A DNA stretch of 64,000 bases, from assembly GCF_002327185.1 (NCBI RefSeq), contig NZ_CP018624.1:620001-684000 (forward strand). The letters are read 5' to 3'. Below are positions 37,744-48,575 of the stretch, piece by piece (position 1 is the first letter of the stretch; every line of letters starts with the position of its first letter). The position numbers and the translations under genes are program-made. The notes under the pieces are model-generated. The model ran no database searches, had not been told where the DNA came from, and saw nothing but the letters and a program-made list of their open reading frames with translations. The stretch is from Clostridium chauvoei (GTDB lineage Bacteria > Bacillota > Clostridia > Clostridiales > Clostridiaceae).

Positions 37744-39000
37744 ATGGAAATTACTGTTACAGCATTAGGAGCAATAGTAGCATTAGTTATTGCTATTACT
37801 TTAATAATTAAAAAAGTACATCCAGCATATGGCTTGATAATTGGAGCACTAATTGGGGGATTAGTTGGTGGAGCTGGATTAACAGGTAGTGTTAACTTAA
37901 TGATGAACGGGGCAAAGGGAATGATACCTGCTATATTAAGAATACTTACAGCAGGAGTTTTAGCAGGAGTGCTTATTGAATCAGGAGCAGCAGCTAAAAT
38001 TGCAGAAACTATAGTAAGTAAAATTGGAGAATCTAAAGCTTTAATAGCATTAACAATAGCAACAATGGTTTTAACATCAGTTGGAGTTTTTGTAGATGTA
38101 GCTGTAATAACAGTTGCACCTATAGCATTAGCAATAGCATATAAATCAAATCTTAGTAAATCAGCAATACTTTTAGCAATGGTTGGAGGGGGAAAGGCTG
38201 GAAACATAATGTCACCTAACCCAAATACTATTGCAGCTGCAGATAATTTAGGTGTTTCATTAACAAGTGTAATGATAGCAGGAGCAATACCAGCTATATT
38301 TGGAGTTATTGTAACGTGTATAATAGCAAAACGTCTTAAAGATAAAGGAACTTTTGTAGGAAGTGATGAAAATACTAAGGAAATAGAAAATATGCCAAGT
38401 TTTCTTTCTGCTATAGTAGGACCTTTAACAGCAATAATATTATTAATGTTAAGACCAACTTTAGGTATTAGTATAGATCCTTTAATAGCTCTTCCAGTTG
38501 GAGGATTATGTGGGATAATAGCAATGGGAAAAATTAAATATATTAATGAATATGCAACATATGGTTTAGGGAAAATGAGCGGAGTTGCTATATTATTAAT
38601 AGGTACAGGAACTTTGGCAGGAATAATATCTAATTCAGGTTTAAAAGATGTAATAATACAAGGAATAAATACATTAGGTTTACCAAACTTTGCATTAGCG
38701 CCAGTATCAGGAATACTTATGTCTGCTGCAACAGCATCAACAACATCAGGTACAGCTGTAGCGACTTCAGTGTTTGGAGCTACTATAACTGGTATGGGAG
38801 TATCTTCATTAGCAACAGCAGCAATGATCCATGTTGGAGCAACAGTTTTAGACCACTTACCTCATGGAAGTTTCTTTCATGCAACAGGTGGTAGCATAAA
38901 CATGGGAATGAAAGAAAGATTAAAACTTATACCATATGAATCATTAGTTGGATTAACAATGACTATTGTTTCAGTTATAATATTTGGATTTATATTATAA
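37744..39000 (+). CDS. GntP-family permease (glycerate/gluconate type)
   Basis: 418 residues with about 12 hydrophobic segments. Seen: family-like motifs GLIIGALIGGLVGG near residue 35, GGGKAGNIMSPNPNTIAAA, and the end DHLPHGSFFHATGGSINMGMKERLKLIPYE. ATG 37744 was chosen because GAAGGGAGA lies 7 bases upstream; the GTG at 37726 overlaps that site. The operon partner is glycerate kinase, so glycerate is the best-guess substrate. Confidence 0.9.
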   Translation: MEITVTALGAIVALVIAITLIIKKVHPAYGLIIGALIGGLVGGAGLTGSVNLMMNGAKGMIPAILRILTAGVLAGVLIESGAAAKIAETIVSKIGESKALIALTIATMVLTSVGVFVDVAVITVAPIALAIAYKSNLSKSAILLAMVGGGKAGNIMSPNPNTIAAADNLGVSLTSVMIAGAIPAIFGVIVTCIIAKRLKDKGTFVGSDENTKEIENMPSFLSAIVGPLTAIILLMLRPTLGISIDPLIALPVGGLCGIIAMGKIKYINEYATYGLGKMSGVAILLIGTGTLAGIISNSGLKDVIIQGINTLGLPNFALAPVSGILMSAATASTTSGTAVATSVFGATITGMGVSSLATAAMIHVGATVLDHLPHGSFFHATGGSINMGMKERLKLIPYESLVGLTMTIVSVIIFGFIL

Positions 39001-39038
39001 AAAATTAAAGATATAAAAATGAAATGGAGTTGAACTAA

Positions 39039-40169
39039 ATGAAATTTATATTAGCACCAGATTCCTTTAAGGAGAGTATGTCATCAAAAGAAGCTTGTGA
39101 TGCTATGGAACTTGGAATTAAAAAAGTAATAAAAGATGCAGAGTGCATAAAGGTACCTATGGCAGATGGAGGAGAAGGAACTGTAGAAGCTTTAGTAGAA
39201 GCAACAAAAGGAACAATTCATAAAGTTAAGGTTACAGCTCCTTTAGGAAATGAAATAGAAGCTATTTTTGGAGTGTTAGGAAATAAAACTACAGCAGTTA
39301 TAGAAATGGCAAGTGCAAGTGGAATACATTTAGTTAAGAGAGAAGAAAGAAACCCACTTATAACTACAACTTATGGAACAGGAGAAATTATAAAAAAAGC
39401 TCTTGATTTAGGTGTAAAGCATATAGTTATAGGAATCGGTGGAAGTGCAACTAATGATGGTGGAGCAGGAATGATTCAAGCATTAGGTGGAAAGATTTTA
39501 GATAACAGTGGAAATGAAATAGGTTTTGGTGGTGGTGAACTATCAAAAGTAGAAAAAATAGATTTAACTAATTTAGATAAAAGACTAAAAGATGTAACTA
39601 TAGAAGTTGCTTGTGATGTTACAAATCCATTAATAGGAGATACTGGAGCATCAGCTATATTTGGACCACAAAAAGGTGCTACAGAAGAAATGGTTAAAAT
39701 ATTAGATAACAATCTTTCAAACTTTGCAAAAGTAATAAAGAAAGATTTAGGAAAAGATGTAGCGAGTGTAGAAGGAGCAGGAGCAGCTGGTGGATTAGGA
39801 GCAGCTTTATTAGCCTTTTTAGATGCAAAATTAGAAAAAGGTATAGAACTTGTAATAAAACATACAGAACTTAAAGAAAAAGTAAAGGGTGCAACTTTTG
39901 TATTTACAGGAGAAGGTGCTATAGATAGCCAAACTATTTATGGTAAAACACCAATGGGAGTAGCTAAAACAGCTAAAGAAGAAGGCGTTAAAACTATTGC
40001 TTTTGCTGGGAAAGTTTCAGAAGGAGTAGAAAATTTATATCCTATAGGAATAGAAGCTATTTTTAGTATAATGCAAGGTGTATCTACTTTAGATGAAGCG
40101 TTAAGAGACGGAAAAGAAAATCTAGCTAAAACAGTAGAAAATGTAGTTAGATTAATAAATGTAAAATAA
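39039..40169 (+). CDS. Glycerate kinase (GlxK/GarK family)
   Basis: A 376-residue glycerate kinase of the bacterial type I (GK-I) family. Seen: N-terminal APDSFKESMSSKEAC, PMADGGEGTVEAL, IGIGGSATNDGGAGM and EGAIDSQTIYGKTPMGVA. It phosphorylates glycerate (2-phosphoglycerate is usual for this class), feeding glycolysis. It is 38 bases behind the permease, so it is in the same transcript. Confidence 0.93.
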   Translation: MKFILAPDSFKESMSSKEACDAMELGIKKVIKDAECIKVPMADGGEGTVEALVEATKGTIHKVKVTAPLGNEIEAIFGVLGNKTTAVIEMASASGIHLVKREERNPLITTTYGTGEIIKKALDLGVKHIVIGIGGSATNDGGAGMIQALGGKILDNSGNEIGFGGGELSKVEKIDLTNLDKRLKDVTIEVACDVTNPLIGDTGASAIFGPQKGATEEMVKILDNNLSNFAKVIKKDLGKDVASVEGAGAAGGLGAALLAFLDAKLEKGIELVIKHTELKEKVKGATFVFTGEGAIDSQTIYGKTPMGVAKTAKEEGVKTIAFAGKVSEGVENLYPIGIEAIFSIMQGVSTLDEALRDGKENLAKTVENVVRLINVK

Positions 40170-40254
40170 AAAGAACTTTAAAAACTATATTTACAATAGT
40201 TAATACTAAAGTTATAATGTTACTGTATTTAGGTTAAAATATAAATAAAGTAGC

Positions 40255-40447
40255 ATTGAAAGAGAAGAGTATATAGTAAATTATTTTAAAGAGATTTAGG
40301 GAAGGTGAGATCCTAGAATTTAATCCTATAGAAAGAAACTCTGGAGCTATAAATTTAAATGAGTGGATTAGTTTATCTAATCAATTTAGGTGGTAACGCG
40401 GAAGTAGTCTTTCGTCCTAAAGCTTTTAGGATGAAGGACTTTTTTAT
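40255..40447 (+). ncRNA. T-box leader (glutamate) controlling gltX
   Basis: Seen: the T-box core AGGTGGTAACGCG at 40389-40401; stem I features with AGTA at 40275-40278 and apical GGAAGGTGAGATCC; candidate GAA (Glu) specifier at 40331-40337, opposite the stem I 5' side (AGAG/CTCT); and the terminator AGTCTTTCGTCCTAAA / TTTAGGATGAAGGACT with a T run. Uncharged tRNA-Glu should prevent termination and raise gltX. Confidence 0.92.
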
Positions 40448-40475
40448 TTAAATTTAAAGGAAGGAAAGGTAAAAT

Positions 40476-42137
40476 ATGAGTTTAGAAAAATTAGCTGAAA
40501 TTATTTTCCCTGGTATTGACAAAACACCAGAATATTACATCGAAAAATATCCAAAGAGAGAATTAAAGGAAGGTGCAGTAGTTTGTAGATATGCTCCATC
40601 ACCAACAGGATTCCAACATATAGGTGGAGTATTTGCTGCATTAATAAATGAAAGATTAGCAAGTCAAACAGAAGGTGTTTTCTATTTAAGAATAGAAGAT
40701 ACAGATCAAAAAAGAGAAGTAGCAGGAGCTATTGAAGATACTATAGCTACTATGCATAATTTTGGAATGGACTTTAATGAAGGTATGACAGGAACAGATA
40801 CATTAAAGGGAAATTATGGTCCATATAGACAAAGTCAAAGAGCAGAAATATATAAGACTTTTGCTAAGGATTTAGTTAAAAAAGGTTTAGCATATCCATG
40901 TTTCTGTACACCAGAAGAATTAGCAGAGCTTCGTGAAAAACAAACAGCTGAAAAAATCACACCAGGATATTATGGAGAATATGCTAAATATAGAAACTTA
41001 ACTTCAGAAGAAGCTATAGAAAAAATAGAAAAAGGTGAAAGCTACATTATAAGACTTAAGTCACCAGGAAATATAGAAAATAGAGTAGAATTTCATGATT
41101 TAATAAAGGGTGATGTACATTTCCCAGAAAATAATCAAGATATAGTCTTAATAAAAGGTGACGGACTTCCTACATATCATTTTGCACATGCTATAGATGA
41201 TGCATTAATGAGAACTACTCATGTTATAAGAGGTGAAGAATGGTTATCATCACTTCCAATACATGTTCAATTATTTGATGTTTTAGGATTAGAGAGACCA
41301 GAATATGCTCACATTCCAACAATAATGAAAAATGATAATGGTTCAAAGAGAAAATTATCAAAGAGAAAAGATGCAGAAGCAGCAGTTTCTTATTATAAAG
41401 AAGTTGGGTATCCAATGGTTTCAGTAATAGAGTACTTATTAAATATAATAAACTCAACATTTGAAGAGTGGAGAGTTGAAAATCCATTAGTTGATTATCA
41501 CGATTTTGAAATAGCATTAGATAAAATGAGCAAGAGTGGAGCATTATTTGACATAGTTAAGTTAAATGATGTAAGTAAGGAAGTAATCTGTAAGATGAAA
41601 CCAGAAGTAGTTTATAACTACTATACAACTTGGGCAAAAGAGTTTGATAAAGAAATGTTTGAATTAGTAACAGCTAATGAAACTATGACTAAAGAAATCT
41701 TTAATATAGACAAAGAAGGTCCAAAGCCAAGAAAAGACTTTGCTAAATGGGAAGATGTTAAAGAAAAAATATTCTATTTCTATGATGAATTATTTGCTAA
41801 AGAAACAGCAGATCAAGTAGAATTACCAAAGACATTATCTCTTGAAAATGCAAAAGCTATAATCGAAGCTTATGCAAAGGAATTTACTTTTAACATAGGT
41901 AGCCAAGAAGCTTGGTTTGATGAATTAAAAGAAATTGGGTTAAAATTAGGATATTGTGCAAATAGAAAAGAATATAAAGCTAATCCAGATCAATACAAGG
42001 GTATGATTTCAGACGTAGCAGGAGCTGTAAGAGCAGCTTTATCACATAGAACAAATACTCCAGATCTTTATACTATAATGCAAATTATGGGAGAAGAAAA
42101 AGTTAAAGATAGATTTAATAAGTTTTTAAATATATAA
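40476..42137 (+). CDS. gltX: Glutamyl-tRNA synthetase
   Basis: A 553-residue class I aminoacyl-tRNA synthetase. Seen: HIGH-type motif [12 protein letters not shown] near residue 45, EDTDQKRE, and KMSKS-type motif KRKLSKRKD near 295. AAGGAAGGAAAGG precedes the ATG. A Glu T-box controls it. A glnS gene lies 1.2 kb away on the other strand, so the cell seems able to charge tRNA-Gln directly. Confidence 0.96.
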   Translation: MSLEKLAEIIFPGIDKTPEYYIEKYPKRELKEGAVVCRYAPSPTGFQHIGGVFAALINERLASQTEGVFYLRIEDTDQKREVAGAIEDTIATMHNFGMDFNEGMTGTDTLKGNYGPYRQSQRAEIYKTFAKDLVKKGLAYPCFCTPEELAELREKQTAEKITPGYYGEYAKYRNLTSEEAIEKIEKGESYIIRLKSPGNIENRVEFHDLIKGDVHFPENNQDIVLIKGDGLPTYHFAHAIDDALMRTTHVIRGEEWLSSLPIHVQLFDVLGLERPEYAHIPTIMKNDNGSKRKLSKRKDAEAAVSYYKEVGYPMVSVIEYLLNIINSTFEEWRVENPLVDYHDFEIALDKMSKSGALFDIVKLNDVSKEVICKMKPEVVYNYYTTWAKEFDKEMFELVTANETMTKEIFNIDKEGPKPRKDFAKWEDVKEKIFYFYDELFAKETADQVELPKTLSLENAKAIIEAYAKEFTFNIGSQEAWFDELKEIGLKLGYCANRKEYKANPDQYKGMISDVAGAVRAALSHRTNTPDLYTIMQIMGEEKVKDRFNKFLNI

Positions 42138-42147
42138 TTATTTTTTT

Positions 42148-42187
42148 AAAACCTTGTTTAGTATTTTATTACTAAGCAAGGTTTTTT
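42148..42187 (+). terminator. Terminator after gltX
   Basis: AAAACCTTGTTTAGTA / ACTAAGCAAGGTTTTTT stem with T run. Confidence 0.88.
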
Positions 42188-42308
42188 ATTATCCTTCTAA
42201 ATTAGTAATACAATAAAAATGTTTTCAAATAAAATAATTTGACAATCAAATAAAAATCTATATAATATATTTTGATAGTCAAAACAAGCAATTAACTTAG
42301 GAGGAAAT

Positions 42309-43262
42309 ATGAAAAAGAGAAACAAGATAATACTTAGTATAGCATTAATAGGATTAATATTATTTTCAACAGTTACATATATTGTTGGACAAATGGTTTA
42401 TAATGGATCAGTAGGATCAAAAACTGAAGTACCTAAAGATGAGATGGTAGATTTTTATAGAAAAAAAGAGGACAAGCGTTTAGAAATTTTAGATAAATAT
42501 AAACATGAAAAGCTATTTGTAAAAAGCCCTAAAAATGGATATGATATAGAAGTCATGAATATAAAATCAAATAAAGAAACTAAGGATGTAATGGTAATTG
42601 TACATGGAATAGAAAGTAATTACTATGAAGTTTTAAATTCAGCATTTAATTATTTAGAAAGAGGCTATAATGTAGTAGTATATAATCAAAGACATACTGG
42701 ATATACAGGTGGAGACAATTATACTTTTGGATTATACGAAAGATTTGATTTAGATGAAGTTGTAAATTATGCAGCAACTGCCTATCCAAATGGGATTTTA
42801 GGGGTACATGGATTTTCAATGGGAGCTGCCACATCAACTATGCATACTGAATTAAATGAAGAAAAGAAAAATGTAGATTTTTATATACTAGATGCTCCAT
42901 ATAATACTATGGAAAGTGCAATAAGTCTTGGAATAATAGATAAAAATGTACCTTTAATACCTGTAAAATTTGCAGAATGGGCAGGAAATCTTTATATAAA
43001 AACAAAAGCAGGATTTTCATATGATGATATAGAACCATATAAAGCAGTTCAAAATATAACAGTTCCAGTAATGCTTATTCATGGGGCAGAAGATGTAACA
43101 ACATCACCACAAGGTAGTAAAATGATTTATGATAATATTCCACATGACAAAAAAGAGTTATGGATAATACCTGGCTTAAAGCATTGTAAGGCTGATGATC
43201 TTATCCCTGATGAATATTTCAATAGAATAAATGAGTTTATAGATAGAAATGTAAGAAACTAA
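42309..43262 (+). CDS. Membrane-anchored alpha/beta hydrolase
   Basis: 317 residues. Seen: an N-terminal hydrophobic helix (about 8-29, IILSIALIGLILFSTVTYIVG), so it is secreted or membrane-tethered. A serine-hydrolase fold follows with HGIESNYYE (oxyanion region), nucleophile GFSMG (S170), PVMLIHGAEDVTTS and the late histidine GLKHCKAD. It resembles the YqkD/BAAT-like 'alpha/beta hydrolase' group of Firmicutes; substrate unknown. GGAGG precedes the ATG. Confidence 0.88.
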   Translation: MKKRNKIILSIALIGLILFSTVTYIVGQMVYNGSVGSKTEVPKDEMVDFYRKKEDKRLEILDKYKHEKLFVKSPKNGYDIEVMNIKSNKETKDVMVIVHGIESNYYEVLNSAFNYLERGYNVVVYNQRHTGYTGGDNYTFGLYERFDLDEVVNYAATAYPNGILGVHGFSMGAATSTMHTELNEEKKNVDFYILDAPYNTMESAISLGIIDKNVPLIPVKFAEWAGNLYIKTKAGFSYDDIEPYKAVQNITVPVMLIHGAEDVTTSPQGSKMIYDNIPHDKKELWIIPGLKHCKADDLIPDEYFNRINEFIDRNVRN

Positions 43263-43263
43263 A

Positions 43264-43310
43264 TAAAAGGGGTTATGGCATTAATAGTTAGTGCCATAAC
43301 CCTTTTATTT
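43264..43310. terminator. Bidirectional terminator between the hydrolase and glnS
   Basis: AAAAGGGGTTATGGCA / TGCCATAACCCTTTTA stem with A- and T-rich arms; serves two convergent genes. Confidence 0.88.
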
Positions 43311-43312
43311 TA

Positions 43313-44977
43313 TTATTTATTTAATTTAAATGAACTCTTAAGAGATACTATTCTATTAAATACTAGTTTTTCATCTGTAGTATATTTAGGATCTACATTA
43401 AAGAAACCATTTCTTATTAATTGGAATTTATCTTGAGCTTTAGCAGTCTTAGAAGCAGTTTCTTCAATAAATCCTTGTAAAACTTCTAAAGAATTTGGAT
43501 TTATTTGTTCTAAGAAGTGCTTACCTTCATTTTCTTCTTCATCATCAAGAATTAATGGTTCATAAAGTCTAAATTCAGCAGGTTTAGCAGTTTTAGCATC
43601 TACCCAGTGAATAGTTCCCTTAACCTTTCTGCCTGTAAACCCTGAACCACTCTTAGTTTCAGGATCATAAGTACAGTGAATTTCTGTTACATTTCCATTT
43701 TCATCTTTTATTACTTCGTTACATTTAACGAAGTAAGCTCCCATTAGTCTAACTTCATTACCAGGGAATAATCTAAAATACTTTTTAACTGGAACTTCCA
43801 TAAAGTCTTCTTGTTCTATATAAAGTTCTCTTGAGAATGGAATTTCTCTAGTACCAGCATTTTCATCTTTAGCATTATTAGCTACTGGTAGCATTTCTGA
43901 TTGTCCTTCAGGATAGTTAGTTATAATAAGCTTTAAAGGTCTCATAATAGCCATTGCTGATGGAGCTTTAAGTTGTAAATCTTCTCTTATGAAGTATTCA
44001 AGCATTTGAGAATCTACAACTGAATTAGCTTTTGAAACTCCAATTGCATGACAGAAGTTTCTTACAGCTTCAGGAGTATAACCCTTTCTTCTTAAACCAC
44101 TTATAGTAGGCATTCTAGGATCATCCCATCCATCAACTACCTTCTCATCAACTAATTGTTTAAGCTTTCTCTTACTCATAACAGTGTTAGTTATATTAAG
44201 TCTAGCAAATTCAATTTGTCTTGGAGTATTTTCCATTTCACATTCTTTAACGAACCAATCGTAAAGTGGTCTATGATCTTCAAATTCAAGAGTACAAATT
44301 GAGTGAGTAATTCCTTCGATAGCATCTTCTAGGGGATGAGCGAAGTCATACATTGGATATATACACCATTTATCTCCTGTATTGTGGTGTATTGCATGAG
44401 ATATTCTATATATAATAGGATCTCTCATATTTATGTTTGGAGAAGTCATGTCTATTTTAGCTCTTAAAACTTTTTCTCCGTCCTTAAATTCACCCTTCTT
44501 CATTCTTTCAATTAAATCTAAATTTTCTTCTACGCTTCTATTTCTATAAGGACTTTCTTTACCTGGTGCAGTTAAAGTTCCTCTATATTCTTTTATTTCT
44601 TCTGTTGTTAAATCACATACGTAAGCTAAACCTTTCTTTATAAGAAGTAAAGCTCTACTATAGATTTCATCAAAATAATTAGAAGCAAAGTAAATATTAT
44701 CCCAGTTACCACCAAGCCATTTAACATCTTCTTTAATTGATTCAACATATTCTGTATCTTCTTTAGTAGGGTTAGTATCATCAAATCTTAAATTAAACTT
44801 ACCTTTAAATTCTTCTGCTAATCCAGAGTTTAAAACTATTGATTTAGCATGACCAACGTGTAAGTAGCCGTTTGGTTCAGGTGGGAAACGAGTTATTATC
44901 TCGTCATGTTTTTTGCTTTCTAAGTCTTCCATGACTATATTTCTTATAAAATTAGATGAATTAATTTCATTTGCCAT
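43313..44977 (-). CDS. glnS: Glutaminyl-tRNA synthetase
   Basis: A 554-residue class I aminoacyl-tRNA synthetase. Seen: [15 protein letters not shown] (HIGH motif), [19 protein letters not shown] (KMSKS motif) and the GlnRS beta-barrel end ([21 protein letters not shown]). Start: ATG at 44977 ([10 protein letters not shown]) with GAGAGGTG upstream; the longer frame from 44998 overlaps the ribosome binding site. No T-box was seen in front of it. Confidence 0.95.
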   Translation of the reverse strand: MANEINSSNFIRNIVMEDLESKKHDEIITRFPPEPNGYLHVGHAKSIVLNSGLAEEFKGKFNLRFDDTNPTKEDTEYVESIKEDVKWLGGNWDNIYFASNYFDEIYSRALLLIKKGLAYVCDLTTEEIKEYRGTLTAPGKESPYRNRSVEENLDLIERMKKGEFKDGEKVLRAKIDMTSPNINMRDPIIYRISHAIHHNTGDKWCIYPMYDFAHPLEDAIEGITHSICTLEFEDHRPLYDWFVKECEMENTPRQIEFARLNITNTVMSKRKLKQLVDEKVVDGWDDPRMPTISGLRRKGYTPEAVRNFCHAIGVSKANSVVDSQMLEYFIREDLQLKAPSAMAIMRPLKLIITNYPEGQSEMLPVANNAKDENAGTREIPFSRELYIEQEDFMEVPVKKYFRLFPGNEVRLMGAYFVKCNEVIKDENGNVTEIHCTYDPETKSGSGFTGRKVKGTIHWVDAKTAKPAEFRLYEPLILDDEEENEGKHFLEQINPNSLEVLQGFIEETASKTAKAQDKFQLIRNGFFNVDPKYTTDEKLVFNRIVSLKSSFKLNK

Positions 44978-45321
44978 ATGAGCACCTCTCCTATACAAAT
45001 TTATAGTTCTATATTTAGTTATATACTGTTTACTTAATTTAAGTTAAATATACTTTAAAAGTAAGTATTTATATATTAAAGCAATACAATTATTAATGTA
45101 TTTGACTTCTTAAAAACTAAATTAAATACCTATATTTATTATTATATGTAAATAAACATATATCTTATAATTATAATTAAATTTAATATAATTTTAAACT
45201 ACTAACGGAAAAAAATAAAGGGATTGTTGGCAAAAATAAGCTTTTTATCTTTATTTAAGGTGAAAATATAGGATAAAAATATGGTATACTACAAAAAAGG
45301 TTTAGATTAAGGAGAAAAGAT
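44978..45321. other. 344-bp divergent intergenic region glnS / MBL hydrolase
   Basis: Very AT-rich. The only signal I see is the extended -10 TGGTATACT at 45282-45290 facing the MBL gene. No T-box, repeat or ORF. Confidence 0.5.
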
Positions 45322-46194
45322 ATGCTAAATAAAGTTACAGATAGAGTTTATTATATGGATTATGTAGAGCAAGGTGATAGAGCTGTAATTGGATTAGTTA
45401 TAGGTAATGATTGCAGCTTAGTTATAGATGGAGGAAATTCAAAAGAGCACGCAGAAGAATTTCTAAGAGAAGTCTCTAAGTTAGATATTCCTAAGATAAA
45501 GTATTTAATGCTTACTCATTGGCATTGGGATCATGTATTTGGAATAAAAACAATGAATGCAATTAATATAGTTCAAAGGGAGAGTTATGAAAAAATAGAA
45601 TGGTTAAAAACTCTAAAATGGACTAATGAAGCTATAGATGAAAGAGTTAATAAAGGTGAAGAAATAGATTTTTGTAGAGAACATATAAAAATTGAAATGC
45701 CAAATAGTAATAGAAAAATAGAAATACCTTCAGTAGATATAATATTTAATGAAGAGATAGAAATTGATTTAGGTGGTTTAAAAGTAAAAGCAATACATAT
45801 ACCTTGTGATCATTCTAGTGATTCTACAATAGTTTGGATAGAAGAAGAAAAGGTTACCTTCTTAGGGGATGCTTTATATTTAGATATGTATCATGGAGAA
45901 TGGAGTTATTCAAGAGAAAAGTTTTATCCTTTATTAGAAAAATTAAAGAAGCAACAATCAGAACATTATATACCAGCACATCATCCTAAGTATGATAATA
46001 AAAGTTTTAATGAATTTGTAGACTATCAAATTGCTATGGGAGATATAGTAAAAGAATTAACTTCTTTAGAAAGGGCTAAAGATATATTTGAAGATAAGTA
46101 TAAAAGAAAGGTATCAAAGCAAGAATTAGAAGATTTAAAAGTATTTATAAATGGAAATAGGAAAAACCTTATTATTGACAATTCGACAAAATAA
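45322..46194 (+). CDS. MBL-fold metallo-hydrolase
   Basis: 290 residues. Seen: the metallo-beta-lactamase motif HWHWDH (HxHxDH) in LMLTHWHWDHVFG, IPCDHSSDSTIVWI with the third metal histidine, FLGDALY with bridging Asp, and HHPKYDN. A likely di-zinc hydrolase of unknown substrate, in the glyoxalase II/lactonase-like range. It is 54 bases from the ECF S-component gene, so it may be co-transcribed. Confidence 0.88.
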   Translation: MLNKVTDRVYYMDYVEQGDRAVIGLVIGNDCSLVIDGGNSKEHAEEFLREVSKLDIPKIKYLMLTHWHWDHVFGIKTMNAINIVQRESYEKIEWLKTLKWTNEAIDERVNKGEEIDFCREHIKIEMPNSNRKIEIPSVDIIFNEEIEIDLGGLKVKAIHIPCDHSSDSTIVWIEEEKVTFLGDALYLDMYHGEWSYSREKFYPLLEKLKKQQSEHYIPAHHPKYDNKSFNEFVDYQIAMGDIVKELTSLERAKDIFEDKYKRKVSKQELEDLKVFINGNRKNLIIDNSTK

Positions 46195-46248
46195 TCTTAT
46201 ATTAGAACATGTATAACTTTATACTAAATATAATATGGAGTATAGATA

Positions 46249-46806
46249 ATGAGATATAAGAAATTATCAATTAAAACAATTGTTGCAATAGGAATAGGGT
46301 CAGCTGTTTTTATGATATTAGGAAGATTTGGTTCTATACCAACAGGAATTCCTAATACAAATATAGAAACTGCATATGCATTTTTAGCATTAATGGCGTT
46401 ACTATATGGACCATTAGCTGGAATGTTAATTGGATTTATAGGACATGCTTTAAAAGATATAGTATTTTATGGATCACCTTGGTTAAGCTGGGTATTAGCA
46501 TCAGCAGTAGTTGGTTTAATTATAGGTATTGCATGGGAAAAAATTAGAATTAATGAAGGTGTATTTGAGAAGAAGCAAATAATAATATTTAATATCGTTC
46601 AAATTATAGCAAATGGAATTGCATGGTTTTTAGTGGCACCAACTTTAGATATATTTATATATGCAGAACCTTTTAATAAGGTTTATCTTCAAGGTGCTAT
46701 TGGAGGAGTATCTAATATGATTACCGTTGGAGTACTTGGGACAATATTAATAGCCAATTATTCTAAAACAAGAATTAAAAGAGGAAGTTTAAGAAAAGAA
46801 TTTTAA
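46249..46806 (+). CDS. ECF transporter S component, UPF0397 family
   Basis: A 185-residue membrane protein with about five TM helices. Seen: family signature [29 protein letters not shown] and the long [24 protein letters not shown]0397 proteins are vitamin-type substrate-binding subunits that work with an ECF module, which follows here. Substrate unknown. A strong hairpin lies between this gene and the ATPase gene. Confidence 0.9.
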   Translation: MRYKKLSIKTIVAIGIGSAVFMILGRFGSIPTGIPNTNIETAYAFLALMALLYGPLAGMLIGFIGHALKDIVFYGSPWLSWVLASAVVGLIIGIAWEKIRINEGVFEKKQIIIFNIVQIIANGIAWFLVAPTLDIFIYAEPFNKVYLQGAIGGVSNMITVGVLGTILIANYSKTRIKRGSLRKEF

Positions 46807-46818
46807 AATTTTTACATA

Positions 46819-46844
46819 CCGGAGACTTTTCTCCGGTTTTTTAA
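46819..46844 (+). terminator. Terminator/attenuator between S component and ECF ATPase genes
   Basis: CCGGAG-ACTTTT-CTCCGG followed by seven T, inside the transporter operon. It should make the S component more abundant than the ATPase. Confidence 0.8.
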
Positions 46845-46871
46845 TTGAAGAAGAAAAATAAGGGGGTACAT

Positions 46872-48575
46872 ATGAAAAAGCCAATTATAGAGTTTAAAGA
46901 TTTTTCTGTTCATTATATAGTACAAGAAGAAAAAACTTTAAAAAATATAAATTTAACTATATATGAGGGTGAGAAGGTTCTTATAGTTGGGCCTTCAGGC
47001 TCAGGAAAAAGTACCATAGCTCATTGTATAAATGGACTTATACCATTTTCTTATGAGACGGATATTTCTGGAAGTTTAAAAATAGATGGTAAAGAAACAA
47101 AGAATATGAGTGTATTTGAACTTTCTAAAAAAGTAGGTACTGTACTTCAAGATCCAGATAGTCAATTTATTGGATTAACAGTTGGAGAAGATATTGCTTT
47201 TAAGTTAGAAAATGATTGTGTACCTAAAGAAGAAATGAGAAATATGGTGGAGAAGGTAGCAGAAGTAGTAGATATTAGTAGTCACATTAATGTAGCTCCA
47301 CATAGACTTTCAGGAGGTCAAAAGCAACGTGTTACTTTAGCAGGAACTATAGTTGATGATGTAGATATATTACTTTTTGATGAACCATTAGCAAGTTTAG
47401 ATCCTAAAGCTGGGAAAACATCTATAGACCTTATAGATAAAATACAAAAAACAAGTAATAAAACTATTTTAATAGTTGAGCATAGATTAGAAGATGTTTT
47501 ATATAAAAATGTTGATAGAATTATAGTTATGAATGAAGGGGAGGTAATAGCAGATACAACTCCAGATGAATTATTAGCATCAAATTTATTAAAGGATTGT
47601 GGAATTAGAGAACCGTTATATATAACAGCTCTTAAATATGCAGGTTGTAAAATAACAAAGGATGTTAAAGCATCTAATATAAATACAATTAATCTTGATA
47701 ATTACAAAGATAAGCTAAAAAATTGGTACGAAGATGAAGCAGAAGTTTTAGAAGAAAAAGAAGAAAATCCTATATTAGAATTTAAAAATGTATCTTTTGG
47801 ATATAGCAAGGAATCAAAAATATTAAAGGATATGAGCTTTAGTATAAACAAAGGTGACATGATTAGCATAGTAGGGAAAAATGGAGCTGGAAAGTCAACT
47901 ATATCAAAGCTTATATGTGGATTCTATAAAGAAAATTCAGGAGATATATTATTTAATGGTAAAAGCCTAAAGGGATATACTATTAAAGAAAGAGCTGAAC
48001 ATATAGGGATGGTAATGCAAAATCCAAATCAAATGATTTCAAAAACTATGATTTTTGATGAAGTTGCATTAGGGTTAAAAGTAAGAGGGGTTTCAGAAAA
48101 GGAAATTGAAGAGAGAGTTTTTGAAACACTAAAGATATGTGGTTTATATGAATATAGAAATTGGCCTATATCAGCTTTAAGCTATGGTCAAAAGAAGAGA
48201 GTTACGATAGCATCAATATTAGTTTTAAATCCAGAAATAATTATATTAGATGAGCCTACAGCAGGTCAGGATTTTAGAAGATATAATGAAATAATGGAAT
48301 TTTTATTAAAACTAAATAAAAGAGGTATAACTATAATAATGATTACTCATGATATGCATTTAATGCTTGAATATACAGATAGAGCAATAGTTATAGCTAG
48401 TGGGTGTAAATTAGCAGAAGATACTTCAGTAAATATTTTAACAAATAAAAATTTAATTGAAGTGGCAAGCTTAAAGGAAACATCTTTATATGAATTGGCT
48501 ATTAAGATAGGGATAAATAACCCAAGAAGCTTTGTTAATAAATTTATTAATTATGATAGGAGGGGTAGAAGTTAA
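46872..48575 (+). CDS. Double ABC ATPase of an ECF transporter (EcfA1-EcfA2 fusion)
   Basis: 567 residues with two complete ATPase halves. Seen: first half Walker A GPSGSGKST, signature LSGGQKQR, Walker B LLFDEPLASLD; second half Walker A GKNGAGKST, signature LSYGQKKR, Walker B IILDEPTAGQD. Start: ATG 46872 with AAGGGGG upstream; an upstream TTG at 46845 overlaps the terminator. It forms the energy module with EcfT, whose start overlaps its stop by one base. Confidence 0.94.
   Translation: MKKPIIEFKDFSVHYIVQEEKTLKNINLTIYEGEKVLIVGPSGSGKSTIAHCINGLIPFSYETDISGSLKIDGKETKNMSVFELSKKVGTVLQDPDSQFIGLTVGEDIAFKLENDCVPKEEMRNMVEKVAEVVDISSHINVAPHRLSGGQKQRVTLAGTIVDDVDILLFDEPLASLDPKAGKTSIDLIDKIQKTSNKTILIVEHRLEDVLYKNVDRIIVMNEGEVIADTTPDELLASNLLKDCGIREPLYITALKYAGCKITKDVKASNINTINLDNYKDKLKNWYEDEAEVLEEKEENPILEFKNVSFGYSKESKILKDMSFSINKGDMISIVGKNGAGKSTISKLICGFYKENSGDILFNGKSLKGYTIKERAEHIGMVMQNPNQMISKTMIFDEVALGLKVRGVSEKEIEERVFETLKICGLYEYRNWPISALSYGQKKRVTIASILVLNPEIIILDEPTAGQDFRRYNEIMEFLLKLNKRGITIIMITHDMHLMLEYTDRAIVIASGCKLAEDTSVNILTNKNLIEVASLKETSLYELAIKIGINNPRSFVNKFINYDRRGRS

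Noticed and set aside
37647-38207. 186-codon open frame antisense to the permease gene
   Set aside because: It mirrors the A/G-rich codons of a highly hydrophobic gene on the other strand, has an unnatural Ala/Ile/Pro/Thr composition and no ribosome binding site.
44978-45321. Possible T-box before glnS
   Set aside because: No AGGTGGNACCGCG-like core or terminator on the minus strand.
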